From contig JAWXAZ010000108.1 in the NCBI GenBank assembly GCA_034439755.1, positions 1 through 25,623 of the forward strand: a DNA stretch of 25,623 nucleotides, read 5' to 3'. Position 1 is the stretch's first letter, and each line of letters starts with the position of its first letter. Below the pieces are notes generated by a model that was not told the DNA's origin, did no database searches, and saw only the letters and a program-made list of their open reading frames with translations. Source of the DNA: B1 sp034439755 (GTDB taxonomy: Bacteria; Bacteroidota; Bacteroidia; UKL13-3). Shown in pieces: positions 16,113 to 23,134 of the stretch. Position numbers and translations under genes: made by a program.

Positions 16113-17147
16113 TTAAAAAGCAGTCCAACCTTGCGCTTGTAATGCATGCTTATTGCCACTCTTGGTAATAAGGTTCATTCCCTCCGTTTTATCGGTTAAA
16201 AAACCTATGACTGTAAAATCGGCATGATGCTCAATTTTAGCATAATCTTCCTGCTTTATGGTGAACAACAATTCATAATCTTCGCCTCCACTTAAGGCAC
16301 AAAGACTTGGGTCTAAATCTAGCTCCCGTGCAAAATTATACGTGGTTGGATCAATCGGAATTTTTTCTTCATACAAAGTAATTCCCACCTCAGAAGCCTT
16401 GGCCAAATGAAAGCACTCACTGGCCAAACCATCGCTCACATCCATCATCGCCGTAGGCGTTATCTGCAATGTTTTTAACACCTCAATAATGTCCTTGCGC
16501 GCCTCTGGTTTCAACTGACGCTCAATGATGTAATCGTAACCGCTAAGGTCGGGCTGAACCGATGGATTATCTAGGTAAACGCGCTTTTCGCGCTCCAGAA
16601 ATTGGAATCCACAATAGGCCCCGCCAAGATCGCCTGTTACCACCAAAAGCTCATTTACTTTAGCCCCATTTCTATAGGCAATATCTTGGGGCAATGCCTC
16701 GCCTATGGCAGTAATACTAATAACCAAACCCTGCTTAGATGAGCTGGTATCGCCACCCACTAAATCTACCTGATACTGTTCGCAAGCCAACTGAATTCCG
16801 GCGTATAATTCCTCCACTGCTTCCAAAGAAAACCTGCTCGATAGGGCCAAAGAAACTGTGATTTGTTTGGGCCTTGCATTCATGGCATAAATATCGCTTA
16901 GGTTCACCACAACAGCTTTATAACCCAAATGCTTCATAGGAAAATAGCTTAAATCGAAATGAACACCTTCCACCAAAAGGTCAGTAGATACAAGGGTTTT
17001 CATGCCTTCGCTGGGTTCTATCACGGCAGCATCATCTCCCACACCCTTTATGGTATTGTTTTTTAGGGTAAAGTTTTTGGTGAGGTGATTTATTAAACCA
17101 AACTCGCCCAAACTGCTAATTTCAGTTCTGGTTGCATTTTCAAACAT
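16113..17147 (-). CDS. thiL: Thiamine-monophosphate kinase
   Basis: ThiL phosphorylates thiamine monophosphate to the active cofactor thiamine diphosphate. Family marks are KGVGDDAAVIEP (34-45), STDLLVEGVHFDLSYFP (54-70), VNLSDIYAMNARPKQITVSL (81-100), VGGDTSSSKQGLVISITAIG (near 135), MDVSDGLASECFHLA and SGGEDYELLFTI. These form the PurM-like ATP and metal binding sites. The 344-residue length is typical. The start at 17147 is directly behind a strong Bacteroidota promoter, giving an almost leaderless transcript. It may lead the operon with the PorV-like gene, 61 bp downstream. Confidence 0.96.
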   Translation of the reverse strand: MFENATRTEISSLGEFGLINHLTKNFTLKNNTIKGVGDDAAVIEPSEGMKTLVSTDLLVEGVHFDLSYFPMKHLGYKAVVVNLSDIYAMNARPKQITVSLALSSRFSLEAVEELYAGIQLACEQYQVDLVGGDTSSSKQGLVISITAIGEALPQDIAYRNGAKVNELLVVTGDLGGAYCGFQFLEREKRVYLDNPSVQPDLSGYDYIIERQLKPEARKDIIEVLKTLQITPTAMMDVSDGLASECFHLAKASEVGITLYEEKIPIDPTTYNFARELDLDPSLCALSGGEDYELLFTIKQEDYAKIEHHADFTVIGFLTDKTEGMNLITKSGNKHALQAQGWTAF

Positions 17148-17151
17148 GGCG

Positions 17152-17182
17152 CAAATTTACGGTAAATTTAGGTTTAGGCAAA
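17152..17182 (-). promoter_or_regulatory. Bacteroidota promoter TTTG-N19-TAAATTTG driving thiL
   Basis: On the minus strand, TTTG (17179-17182) is followed after exactly 19 bp by TAAATTTG (17152-17159), matching the -33/-7 consensus of Bacteroidota. The -7 box ends 4 bp before the thiL ATG, so transcription would start at or next to the start codon. Confidence 0.75.
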
Positions 17183-17334
17183 TAGCACCATTTGCTTTTA
17201 TAAATTAGTTTAACGGTTTGGCGCGCTTGGCGAATAAGCGGATTACGTAGGTCAAATTTTTCGACCACCTCAAAGCTAAATGCGTTGCACATAGTTTCAA
17301 TTATCCACAGAAACCGCTTTTTAACTAAACGCCT

Positions 17335-17347
17335 GTTAGTGGCTAAC
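17335..17347. repeat. Palindrome GTTAGTGGCTAAC, outer edge of the HNH cassette
   Basis: A 5-bp dyad around TGG, 52 bp downstream of the 81-residue gene. Its GTTAGTGGC half reappears inverted (GCCACTAAC) at 18138-18146 on the other side of the gene pair. Confidence 0.5.
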
Positions 17348-17399
17348 GTTCTTCTATATTTTACGTTTTCACTTTCTGTTTTTGTTCTATAAAAAGTGA

Positions 17400-17645
17400 C
17401 TATTTATTTTCGATATGTTTATTGTAGGTCATTTGGCAAACTTTATCCATTGCCTTAAAAATTGCTATGTCAAAATTGGGAGAATTTGTAATTCTAGTTA
17501 AGTTAACAACAGCATCAAATAGTAATTCATTTTCATTCCGATGAATTCGTTCAATGAAATTTACTTTATTACTTCCTTTTTGAGATTCTGAAACGATTGT
17601 CTCTTCAGTATTGAGATCTGCCGCGAATAAGATTGTCTTTTTCAT
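17400..17645 (-). CDS. Unknown 81-residue protein downstream of the HNH nuclease
   Basis: I do not recognise this protein. It begins MKKTILFAADLNTEETIVSE and ends KAMDKVCQMTYNKHIENK. The first residues are too short and polar for a signal peptide, so it is probably cytoplasmic. The middle (VNFIERIHRNENELLFDAVV then NLTRITNSPNFDIAIFKAMD) looks helical with one predicted strand. It starts 24 bp after the HNH gene on the same strand, so the two are likely co-transcribed. By position it could be an accessory or immunity protein for the nuclease, but nothing in the sequence proves it. Confidence 0.55.
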   Translation of the reverse strand: MKKTILFAADLNTEETIVSESQKGSNKVNFIERIHRNENELLFDAVVNLTRITNSPNFDIAIFKAMDKVCQMTYNKHIENK

Positions 17646-17669
17646 GCCTTTTAAAATGTTTTGTATAGT

Positions 17670-18080
17670 TTAGTGTAGATGGCAACGGCCATTTGTATTG
17701 GTTGTTTTGTTTTTACATCTAGCTCCTTTCTTTGTTGTGCCTGTGCATTGGCTTGCAGTGCTTGATGACTTGTTAGTTGTGTTTTTTTTACAGCAATTAT
17801 TTCCAACTCTCCTATTATGTATTTTACAAGTACAACTATTCGACTTACTTAGATTGCATTGTTGGCAAAGTAACTGAATATTTGATACATCACTATTTCC
17901 TCCGCATGAATATGGTGTGATGTGATCATATTCTAAATTTGTAGAGCTTCCGCAGCATTTACAAATGCCACCATCCCTTGAGTATACAATTTTTTTTGTT
18001 GTTTTAGAGATATATCGACTCTGAGAAAAACAAGAAATACTGATAAAGAGGAGCGTTAGGAATAAGAATATTTTTCTCAT
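17670..18080 (-). CDS. Putative exported HNH endonuclease with C-terminal Cys/His motif
   Basis: From the start at 18080 the protein begins MRKIFLFLTLLFISISCFSQ, a good Sec signal peptide with cleavage at the S-Q typical of Bacteroidota. An upstream ATG at 18122 would add 14 polar residues and bury the signal. The HNH domain follows: RYISKTTKKIVYSRDGGICK, CCGSSTNLEYDHITPYSCGG (metal-ligand DH) and NSDVSNIQLLCQQCNLSKS with the two CxxC pairs of zinc-binding HNH proteins. The C-terminus QCTGTTKKGARCKNKTTN then NGRCHLH is a separate small Cys/His zinc motif found in various Bacteroidota secreted proteins. Nuclease activity outside the cytoplasm is inferred. It lies in a cassette-like insertion between thiL and a glycosyltransferase gene. 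Confidence 0.8.
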   Translation of the reverse strand: MRKIFLFLTLLFISISCFSQSRYISKTTKKIVYSRDGGICKCCGSSTNLEYDHITPYSCGGNSDVSNIQLLCQQCNLSKSNSCTCKIHNRRVGNNCCKKNTTNKSSSTASQCTGTTKKGARCKNKTTNTNGRCHLH

Positions 18081-18134
18081 TGTTCTGTTTTTTAAGTTTG
18101 GTTTAGTCGAATGTTTGTTCATTATGCACTTATG

Positions 18135-18146
18135 TTTGCCACTAAC
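18135..18146. repeat. Boundary motif TTTGCCACTAAC upstream of the HNH gene
   Basis: On the minus strand this reads GTTAGTGGCAAA, just before the gene pair. It resembles GTTAACTGCAAA at 6224-6235, at the same place before the HEPN-like gene, and contains the inverted copy of the 17335 motif. Confidence 0.4.
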
Positions 18147-18160
18147 ACACTTATAGGATC

Positions 18161-18180
18161 AACCTGCAAATTCACAGGTT
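18161..18180. repeat. Small hairpin AACCTG-N8-CAGGTT
   Basis: A perfect 6-bp dyad between the glycosyltransferase stop and the HNH gene. No T-run follows on the minus strand, so it is not a standard terminator for the glycosyltransferase. Confidence 0.4.
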
Positions 18181-18267
18181 AAAAAGACCCATTGGTATAA
18201 CAGCAAAAAATCGAAATACATAATAAATTCAGACCTCGTAAGGGCTTAGCGCCTCTTTGGTGCTTTT

Positions 18268-19323
18268 TTAAGAAAGGCTTTTCAATTTCGCATTCAATTC
18301 TTTAAAAAGCACTTCATTGCCTGCTTGAGAATAAGCACTTAATTGTTTTTTGAATTGACTTAAATCGTACAAAAACGACTTTAGGTTGTCTTTATTTAAA
18401 TTGTTATAATGCCTGCCGTAGCCTAATTTTTCTATGTAAGCGGCATTCATGTATTGCTCAAATTGGTTGGCAATAGGGAAGGAGTAAATGGGTTTTTTGA
18501 GATAAACCGCCTCACTAATAAAGGAAAATCCGCCATTGGCTATTACGGCTTTAGCCGAGGCAAAATCTTGTATAAATCCAGTTTCGCTAAAAGATTTATA
18601 CACTACATTCCCTTCTTGCTTATCTTGGTTCATGCCATAAACGATAAAGTTTTCGAGTGGCAATTTTTGTAAGGTTTCCTGAACGGTTTTTAAGCTGCTA
18701 GAAGTTTGATACATCAAGAGGTGATTCTCTACACTAGGCTTGCTGTTTTCAATGGCTTTTCTAATAATGGGCGGAACTATTTGGGTGTTTTTTTTAATTA
18801 CCCTCGCATCAAAAAAGCTGCTGATAAAATAGTGCTCACAACCCGGAACCTTAGCTTTAACAATCTGTTTGGCCAAACGATAATTCCCTTTTTCTTCTTT
18901 GTCAATTTCAATATCGAGTTCACATCTGTTCATCACCTGCATATTGTCTATGCTTATAAGCGGCAAATTGTGAAGTTTGGCAAAGAAGTAGGTAAAGCTT
19001 TCAAAATCGCTGATCACAACTTTAGGATGAAAGTTTTTATCTATTAATAATTGTTTGCCAATATTAAACACCAAATTTTTTGCAGCCGATTTTAGGTTCA
19101 GCATAAACGTACCCGATTTGCTTACCTTGGCATCCTTGTATGCAAAATGTAAACCCTTTATTTCTGTAACCCTACCCTGGAAACTACTGGCTAAAAAAGT
19201 ATAAGCCCTAGCACTCGAAACCACATGCACATCATGCCCTTTGGAAAGTAAATATTCAATCACCACTTTACTTCTAGTGGCATGTCCCATGCCCTCTCCC
19301 GGAACTCCATATAATATTTGCAT
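18268..19323 (-). CDS. Glycosyltransferase of the MGT/Glyco_trans_1_3 (GT-B) type, 351 aa
   Basis: The start MQILYGVPGEGMGHATRSKV is the GEGMGHATRS loop of GT-B enzymes of the Glyco_trans_1_3 group, related to MurG and UDP-glycosyltransferases. Next come HDVHVVSSARAYTFL, VVISDFESFTYFFAKLHNLP and ISIDNMQVMNRC. The C-terminal half has FIVYGMNQDKQEGNV and the donor-binding stretch AKAVIANGGFSFISEAVYLKKPIYSFPI with QFEQYMNAAYIEKLGYG. It is a soluble or peripheral enzyme using a nucleotide sugar, probably for a glycolipid or cell-surface glycan. Acceptor unknown. It is divergent from the sigma-factor gene across 161 bp. Confidence 0.88.
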   Translation of the reverse strand: MQILYGVPGEGMGHATRSKVVIEYLLSKGHDVHVVSSARAYTFLASSFQGRVTEIKGLHFAYKDAKVSKSGTFMLNLKSAAKNLVFNIGKQLLIDKNFHPKVVISDFESFTYFFAKLHNLPLISIDNMQVMNRCELDIEIDKEEKGNYRLAKQIVKAKVPGCEHYFISSFFDARVIKKNTQIVPPIIRKAIENSKPSVENHLLMYQTSSSLKTVQETLQKLPLENFIVYGMNQDKQEGNVVYKSFSETGFIQDFASAKAVIANGGFSFISEAVYLKKPIYSFPIANQFEQYMNAAYIEKLGYGRHYNNLNKDNLKSFLYDLSQFKKQLSAYSQAGNEVLFKELNAKLKSLS

Positions 19324-19484
19324 AGGTGCAAGTTAAAATAAATCAACTAAATTTAGGATTGATTTTAAACAACCAATAAAACAATTCAATTGAATGTTAG
19401 GGAGTTATATAAAAATTAAAATTATCACTAACTTTTCTCTTGAATTATGGAACTAACTGTTGTAAAAAGTAATGCTGAGAACAA

Positions 19485-20045
19485 TTGATACGGCCAGAAA
19501 AGAACCAACTATTTATGAACTTGTACCAGCCCCTGCATGGGCGGCTAAGCAGGTATGTAATGTCTTTGGTTTGGCAACCAGATGATGCAAAAGATTTATT
19601 AAGTGAAGTAACATTAACGGCTTATGAGAATTTTGAGTCGCTAAAACAACCAGATCAATTTGTATATTTCTTATTTGGTATTGCGCGGAATTTGTATTTA
19701 AAAAAGTTAAGGAAACAAAAGTTTCAAATGGGTGTACAGCAGTTTAGTTTTGAAAATTTGGCTGTCTCAGGTACTTCCAACGACCAAATGTGTCGCAGAG
19801 AGTTATCTGTTTTATTAAGTCGCCTCAAACCTAACGAACAAGAGTGTGTAACCTTATATGAGATAGCAGGGTTTAGTTATGAAGAAATTGCTAAAATTCA
19901 GAACATAAGTTTAGCAATGGTAAAAACCAATATTTTTCGAGCAAGGCAAAAACTTAAAATAGAAATCGAATTAGAAGAAGAACGATTTAGCAATGCTGCT
20001 AATGATCAAAAAAACAAACTTTTAAACACAGGAGGCAAATCATGA
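19485..20045 (+). CDS. ECF-type RNA polymerase sigma factor
   Basis: Region 2 is visible in LYQPLHGRLSRYVMSLVW, QPDDAKDLLSEVTLTAYENF and FVYFLFGIARNLYLKKLRKQ (about residues 13-80). Region 4 is LSRLKPNEQECVTLYEIAGF, SYEEIAKIQNISLAMVKTNIFRARQKLK as a helix-turn-helix (about 110-160), read here in two parts. There is no region 1.1 or region 3, as usual for ECF factors. The frame starts with TTG at 19485; the first ATG (19515, MNLYQPLHG) gives a slightly shorter protein and is equally possible. An in-frame TGA at 19476 excludes anything longer. The stop overlaps the next gene's ATG (ATGA), so the sigma factor and its partner are translationally coupled. Target genes are unknown. Confidence 0.9.
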   Translation: MIRPEKNQLFMNLYQPLHGRLSRYVMSLVWQPDDAKDLLSEVTLTAYENFESLKQPDQFVYFLFGIARNLYLKKLRKQKFQMGVQQFSFENLAVSGTSNDQMCRRELSVLLSRLKPNEQECVTLYEIAGFSYEEIAKIQNISLAMVKTNIFRARQKLKIEIELEEERFSNAANDQKNKLLNTGGKS

Positions 20046-21559
20046 ATTCAGAAGAAAGATTAGCTAAATTGTTTGAATTGGCAAGAACTGCCGAACCTGA
20101 AATGCCTTTAGATGTATTAGAAAAACACATTAAAAATTCAGGTACTAACACACCAATAATTAAAAAATTATTTAACCTAAAATTCATATATATTATGGTT
20201 GCAACTACATTAATTGGCGCAGGTTTATATTACTTTTTTATGATTGCCCATGACAAAAAGAATGGAGTAAAAATAACTTATAATCAAGAGCAATCATTAA
20301 CTTATTTAGAAAATGAAAAAAGAGACTCATCTGAAAGTATACCAGCATTAAAATTTAAGCAAATTAAAGAGACGACCAATCAAGTAAAAAGTGAATTCAC
20401 TTTGCCTCCAAAAATTATTCTCGATGAATTTATAGAAATGCCAAAAGTTGGTGATAAAATTATGAGGTCAAGCGCTATTTTGAAAGACTCTTTTTTTGCG
20501 TACAGGGCAGTGAATATTAGTAATATTAAAGTAATTGAGCTAACACCTGAGGAACTTATTTTATTTGGAATAGTATTGAAGAACAATACAATAGGTGTGC
20601 CAATAAATAACTTAAGTTCGATTTCATATTTTTCAAAATATGGAACTGAAATAAGTTTCAAAATAAATTTAGATAATGTAGAAATGCCTGATTCTATCAG
20701 AAAAAAAATTAGGGAATTAAATTCAATTGATAAATCAAAGGAAACAACTAAAGAAACCCCTAAAAGTGTTCAAAAAAATGTATCAAAAGGTTCAGCCACT
20801 TTTAGTGATAAAATATTTACTGCTGATCAAATGGCTTTCGAAGATACAGACGATTCAACTTTAGCAGCCCTAAATTTTAGGCGCTTTCCTCATTATCCGC
20901 TTATAACTGATGACTTGGGACAAAAATGGCGTTTATATAAATATGATGATGGACTTACCTCGGAAGATTATAAATATATGGAACAAAATAAATTGACAAA
21001 GTATAGTTATGATAAGGCCGTCAAAGGAAGAATAAGTGGTGAAAGGAAACTTATAGAAAAGTTACCTACTTATATCCCATTACTGGTAAGGTCGGGAGAT
21101 GTGAATTTATTAGACGACGATTCAAGTTACCGCACAGATATAATCATTTGGTTCGAACCTAGTGAAGATTTATTTAATGCTTTACCAGAAAGAATTTCTG
21201 CAGATTTGAGAACGGAATATCAGGCTGTTTTTGTAAACAATAACACCTCAAGTCAATCATGCAAATATTTTGAAGCTTGCCAAAATCACCCCGGCGCAAT
21301 AGAGTCATTAGTGGTTTATCCAAATCCAACGGATGATGAACTGAACGTTGAATTTAATTTGTCTGCATCAAGAATAGTAAATGCGTCAATATATTCTATT
21401 AGCGGACAACTAATGAAACATTTATGGGTTCAAAAATCTTGTGAAAAGGGAGCTAATAAATTTAGTGGTCAATTAAATGAAATGTTACCCGGTGTTTACA
21501 TTCTTGTTGTAGAAACAGATAAAGGAGATATCATTAGTAGAAGGATTGTACGCCGTTAG
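20042..21559 (+). CDS. Membrane-anchored partner of the ECF sigma factor with a T9SS C-terminal sorting domain, 505 aa
   Basis: The first 45 residues are soluble (MNSEERLAKLFELARTAEPE...), followed by one membrane helix at about 47-69 (LKFIYIMVATTLIGAGLYYF). A long extracytoplasmic part follows, with a low-complexity linker near 215-255 and a conserved-looking block FRRFPHYPLITDDLGQKWRL, LPTYIPLLVRSGD and DIIIWFEPSEDLFNALPERI. Residues 422-505 are a type A T9SS sorting domain (VVYPNPTDDELNVEF, ISGQLMKH, LPGVYILVVE, ending SRRIVRR). The position after an ECF gene with ATGA overlap, the short cytoplasmic head and single helix fit an anti-sigma factor, but I see no standard anti-sigma domain. 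A T9SS signal on a protein with a non-cleaved membrane anchor is odd. Function is inference. Confidence 0.7.
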   Translation: MNSEERLAKLFELARTAEPEMPLDVLEKHIKNSGTNTPIIKKLFNLKFIYIMVATTLIGAGLYYFFMIAHDKKNGVKITYNQEQSLTYLENEKRDSSESIPALKFKQIKETTNQVKSEFTLPPKIILDEFIEMPKVGDKIMRSSAILKDSFFAYRAVNISNIKVIELTPEELILFGIVLKNNTIGVPINNLSSISYFSKYGTEISFKINLDNVEMPDSIRKKIRELNSIDKSKETTKETPKSVQKNVSKGSATFSDKIFTADQMAFEDTDDSTLAALNFRRFPHYPLITDDLGQKWRLYKYDDGLTSEDYKYMEQNKLTKYSYDKAVKGRISGERKLIEKLPTYIPLLVRSGDVNLLDDDSSYRTDIIIWFEPSEDLFNALPERISADLRTEYQAVFVNNNTSSQSCKYFEACQNHPGAIESLVVYPNPTDDELNVEFNLSASRIVNASIYSISGQLMKHLWVQKSCEKGANKFSGQLNEMLPGVYILVVETDKGDIISRRIVRR

Positions 21560-21562
21560 TAA

Positions 21563-22324
21563 TTAGTGCTTATGGGTAATAAGGTTACGGGTGAAGTCTA
21601 TATATAGCAAAAGCGTGCCAATTGCTATGCCCATAAAGGCGCCGGCAGAAACATCAACCCAAGAATGGGCTCCCAAAGCAACCCTAGATATGCCAATCGC
21701 TAGGGCCCAAACAAAGGGTAGATAGTGCAAACCTTGCAGTTTTTTGCTATGCGAATTATGTTCTATACCCAGTGAAAATATCATGGCCAAAAGAAAGGCA
21801 TTAAAGGTATGTCCACTCGGAAATGAATAGCCTCCCTCTACAACCCAATGCGCCAAAATTTTTGGGTCAATTTGTTTAAAAAGTAGCGGTTGTTCTTTAA
21901 TTTTTGAATCAAAATAAGCAATGCGTTCCACCTTGCTTAATGTATATAATGAATCAATGATTTGTGCGCGCTGCAATTGGTTCAGGATATATACATGACT
22001 TGGTCTTTGTAGCTTTAGGATGGGCTTGGTAATTTTTTCGTTAATGGCTGCATTGGCGCCAATAATTAATGATAGGCCTATAATCGCTTTTCCAAAAACA
22101 ACGGCCTTATTCTTTATGCCAGTTTCGTTGATGGTATATAAATAACAAGCGATTACTATGCCCACAATGGTGCCCAAAGTTCCCCCAGATTCTGTAAAAA
22201 AATAAGCTAAGCTTGTCCACCAATTTCCAGGCTCAGTGGCAGTAAACGCCAAAGGCGCAAAGCGCACTATTAACAAGAGCAGCAAGCAAAAGAGAAGTCC
22301 AGAAAGAATGGTTTTTTTGAGCAT
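21563..22324 (-). CDS. PAP2-family membrane phosphatase, 253 aa
   Basis: The three PAP2/acid-phosphatase motifs are all present: KPILKLQRP (K100-x6-RP at 107-108), SFPSGHTF (PSGH at 169-172) and SRVALGAHSWVDV (213-225), with the catalytic histidines in motifs 2 and 3. Several hydrophobic helices (about 7-28, 50-65, 77-93, 173-190, 202-217, 226-245) make it an integral membrane protein. The family removes phosphate from undecaprenyl diphosphate, phosphatidic acid or PGP; the substrate here is unknown. The long insert between motifs 1 and 2 (about 110-165) faces the periplasm in this topology. Its stop is 3 bp from the convergent sigma-partner gene. Confidence 0.9.
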   Translation of the reverse strand: MLKKTILSGLLFCLLLLLIVRFAPLAFTATEPGNWWTSLAYFFTESGGTLGTIVGIVIACYLYTINETGIKNKAVVFGKAIIGLSLIIGANAAINEKITKPILKLQRPSHVYILNQLQRAQIIDSLYTLSKVERIAYFDSKIKEQPLLFKQIDPKILAHWVVEGGYSFPSGHTFNAFLLAMIFSLGIEHNSHSKKLQGLHYLPFVWALAIGISRVALGAHSWVDVSAGAFMGIAIGTLLLYIDFTRNLITHKH

Positions 22325-22353
22325 AATTTATTCAAAAAAATTATGATTTGTAT

Positions 22354-22842
22354 TTAAACCACCGGTTTAAATTGCTCAAAAGCTTGCATGCAACTGTTGC
22401 AGTAATGTAAGCTTCGGCAAAGGGTTGGGCCAAAGGGTGTTTTCATCTCTACATTTTTGCTGCCACAAAACGGACATTCAATATTCTCTAGCAGTTCTTG
22501 GGTTATTTCGCCATGGTGTTTTGGCGGAGGTGCTAAGCCATGTTTTTTGAGGTGCTGCCTACCACGTTCTGTGATGAGATTGCTGTTCCAAGGTTTGTTA
22601 AAAGTAGTTTTTACCTCTACTTCTTTAATTCCCAGATCAATTAAACAAGTATGCACCATTTTTTCCATTTCCCTAATGGCAGGGCAACCAGAAAAAGTTG
22701 GGGTCATTTCAACAAATGCTTTTTGCTGATCGCCACTCAAAATAACGCCAGTAATAATACCCATATCAACCATAGAAATAGTTGGAATTTCTGGGTCCAT
22801 CACTGTTTCAAGCGCTTCCCAAAGTGTTTGTTCTGTAATCAT
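22354..22842 (-). CDS. paaD: PaaD-like DUF59 protein (phenylacetyl-CoA epoxidase subunit type)
   Basis: The N-terminal domain is DUF59/MIP18 type: LWEALETVMDPEIPTISMVD and MGIITGV, then TPTFSGCPAIREMEKMV with the conserved Cys. The C-terminal tail IECPFCGSKNVEMKTPFGPT, LCRSLHYCNSCMQAFEQFK has the two CxxC pairs and the FGPTxC element specific to PaaD (PaaJ). PaaD is thought to help mature the iron cofactor of the PaaABCE phenylacetyl-CoA epoxidase. The frame is open to 22944, but the family starts at MITEQTLWEAL, so I place the start at 22842. No other paa gene is in the window, so it is an orphan or the gene is repurposed for iron-sulfur or iron cofactor assembly. A three-copy dyad array lies upstream. 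Confidence 0.85.
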   Translation of the reverse strand: MITEQTLWEALETVMDPEIPTISMVDMGIITGVILSGDQQKAFVEMTPTFSGCPAIREMEKMVHTCLIDLGIKEVEVKTTFNKPWNSNLITERGRQHLKKHGLAPPPKHHGEITQELLENIECPFCGSKNVEMKTPFGPTLCRSLHYCNSCMQAFEQFKPVV

Positions 22843-22929
22843 TTTGTTGTAATTTGCTTTTGGTTCAAACCTATTTGGCCAGCAATTTAACTTATTTATT
22901 GCTATCTCACTTTCATTCAACTTAAAAGA

Positions 22930-22937
22930 CAAAATTA
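22930..22937 (-). promoter_or_regulatory. Possible -7 box (TAATTTTG) upstream of paaD
   Basis: Exact TAnnTTTG on the minus strand, about 87 bp upstream of the paaD ATG, with the dyad array starting where the -33 region should be. Another match, TAGGTTTG, lies at 22866-22873, so the true promoter is undecided. Confidence 0.35.
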
Positions 22938-22947
22938 TTATCAATTT

Positions 22948-23029
22948 CCGTCAATACTCAGACGCAAATAAGGTATATTCCGTCTGAATTTAGACGCAAA
23001 TCAATATAAATCCGTCAGTTGACAGGCGT
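22948..23029. repeat. Three 32-bp-phased dyads CCGTC-N8-GACGC
   Basis: CCGTC lies at 22948, 22980 and 23012, exactly 32 bp apart. GACGC follows 8 bp later at 22961 and 22993; in the third copy it reads GGCGT at 23025. Each unit is a hyphenated inverted repeat, and AAAT follows the first two. The phase of three helical turns upstream of paaD looks like a set of operator sites. Confidence 0.7.
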
Positions 23030-23047
23030 AATTTGAGAAAAACCCAT

Positions 23048-23085
23048 AAAAAAACCCGAGAACATGATGTCCCCGGGCTTTAAAT
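23048..23085 (-). terminator. Probable rho-independent terminator of the DEAD-box helicase gene
   Basis: On the minus strand a GC-rich stem (plus-strand CCCGAGAACA pairs with TGTCCCCGGG, two mismatches, loop TGA) is followed by seven T. It lies about 50 bp after the helicase stop. Confidence 0.8.
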
Positions 23086-23134
23086 ATTAGGTATGAATCA
23101 GAAGTGTTATCTACTTCTTATTCATTAACTCCAG

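Noticed and set aside
22948..23029. Mini-CRISPR or remnant array
   Set aside because: Only the CCGTC and GACGC blocks are conserved, with an 8-bp gap; this fits operator dyads better than repeats and spacers.
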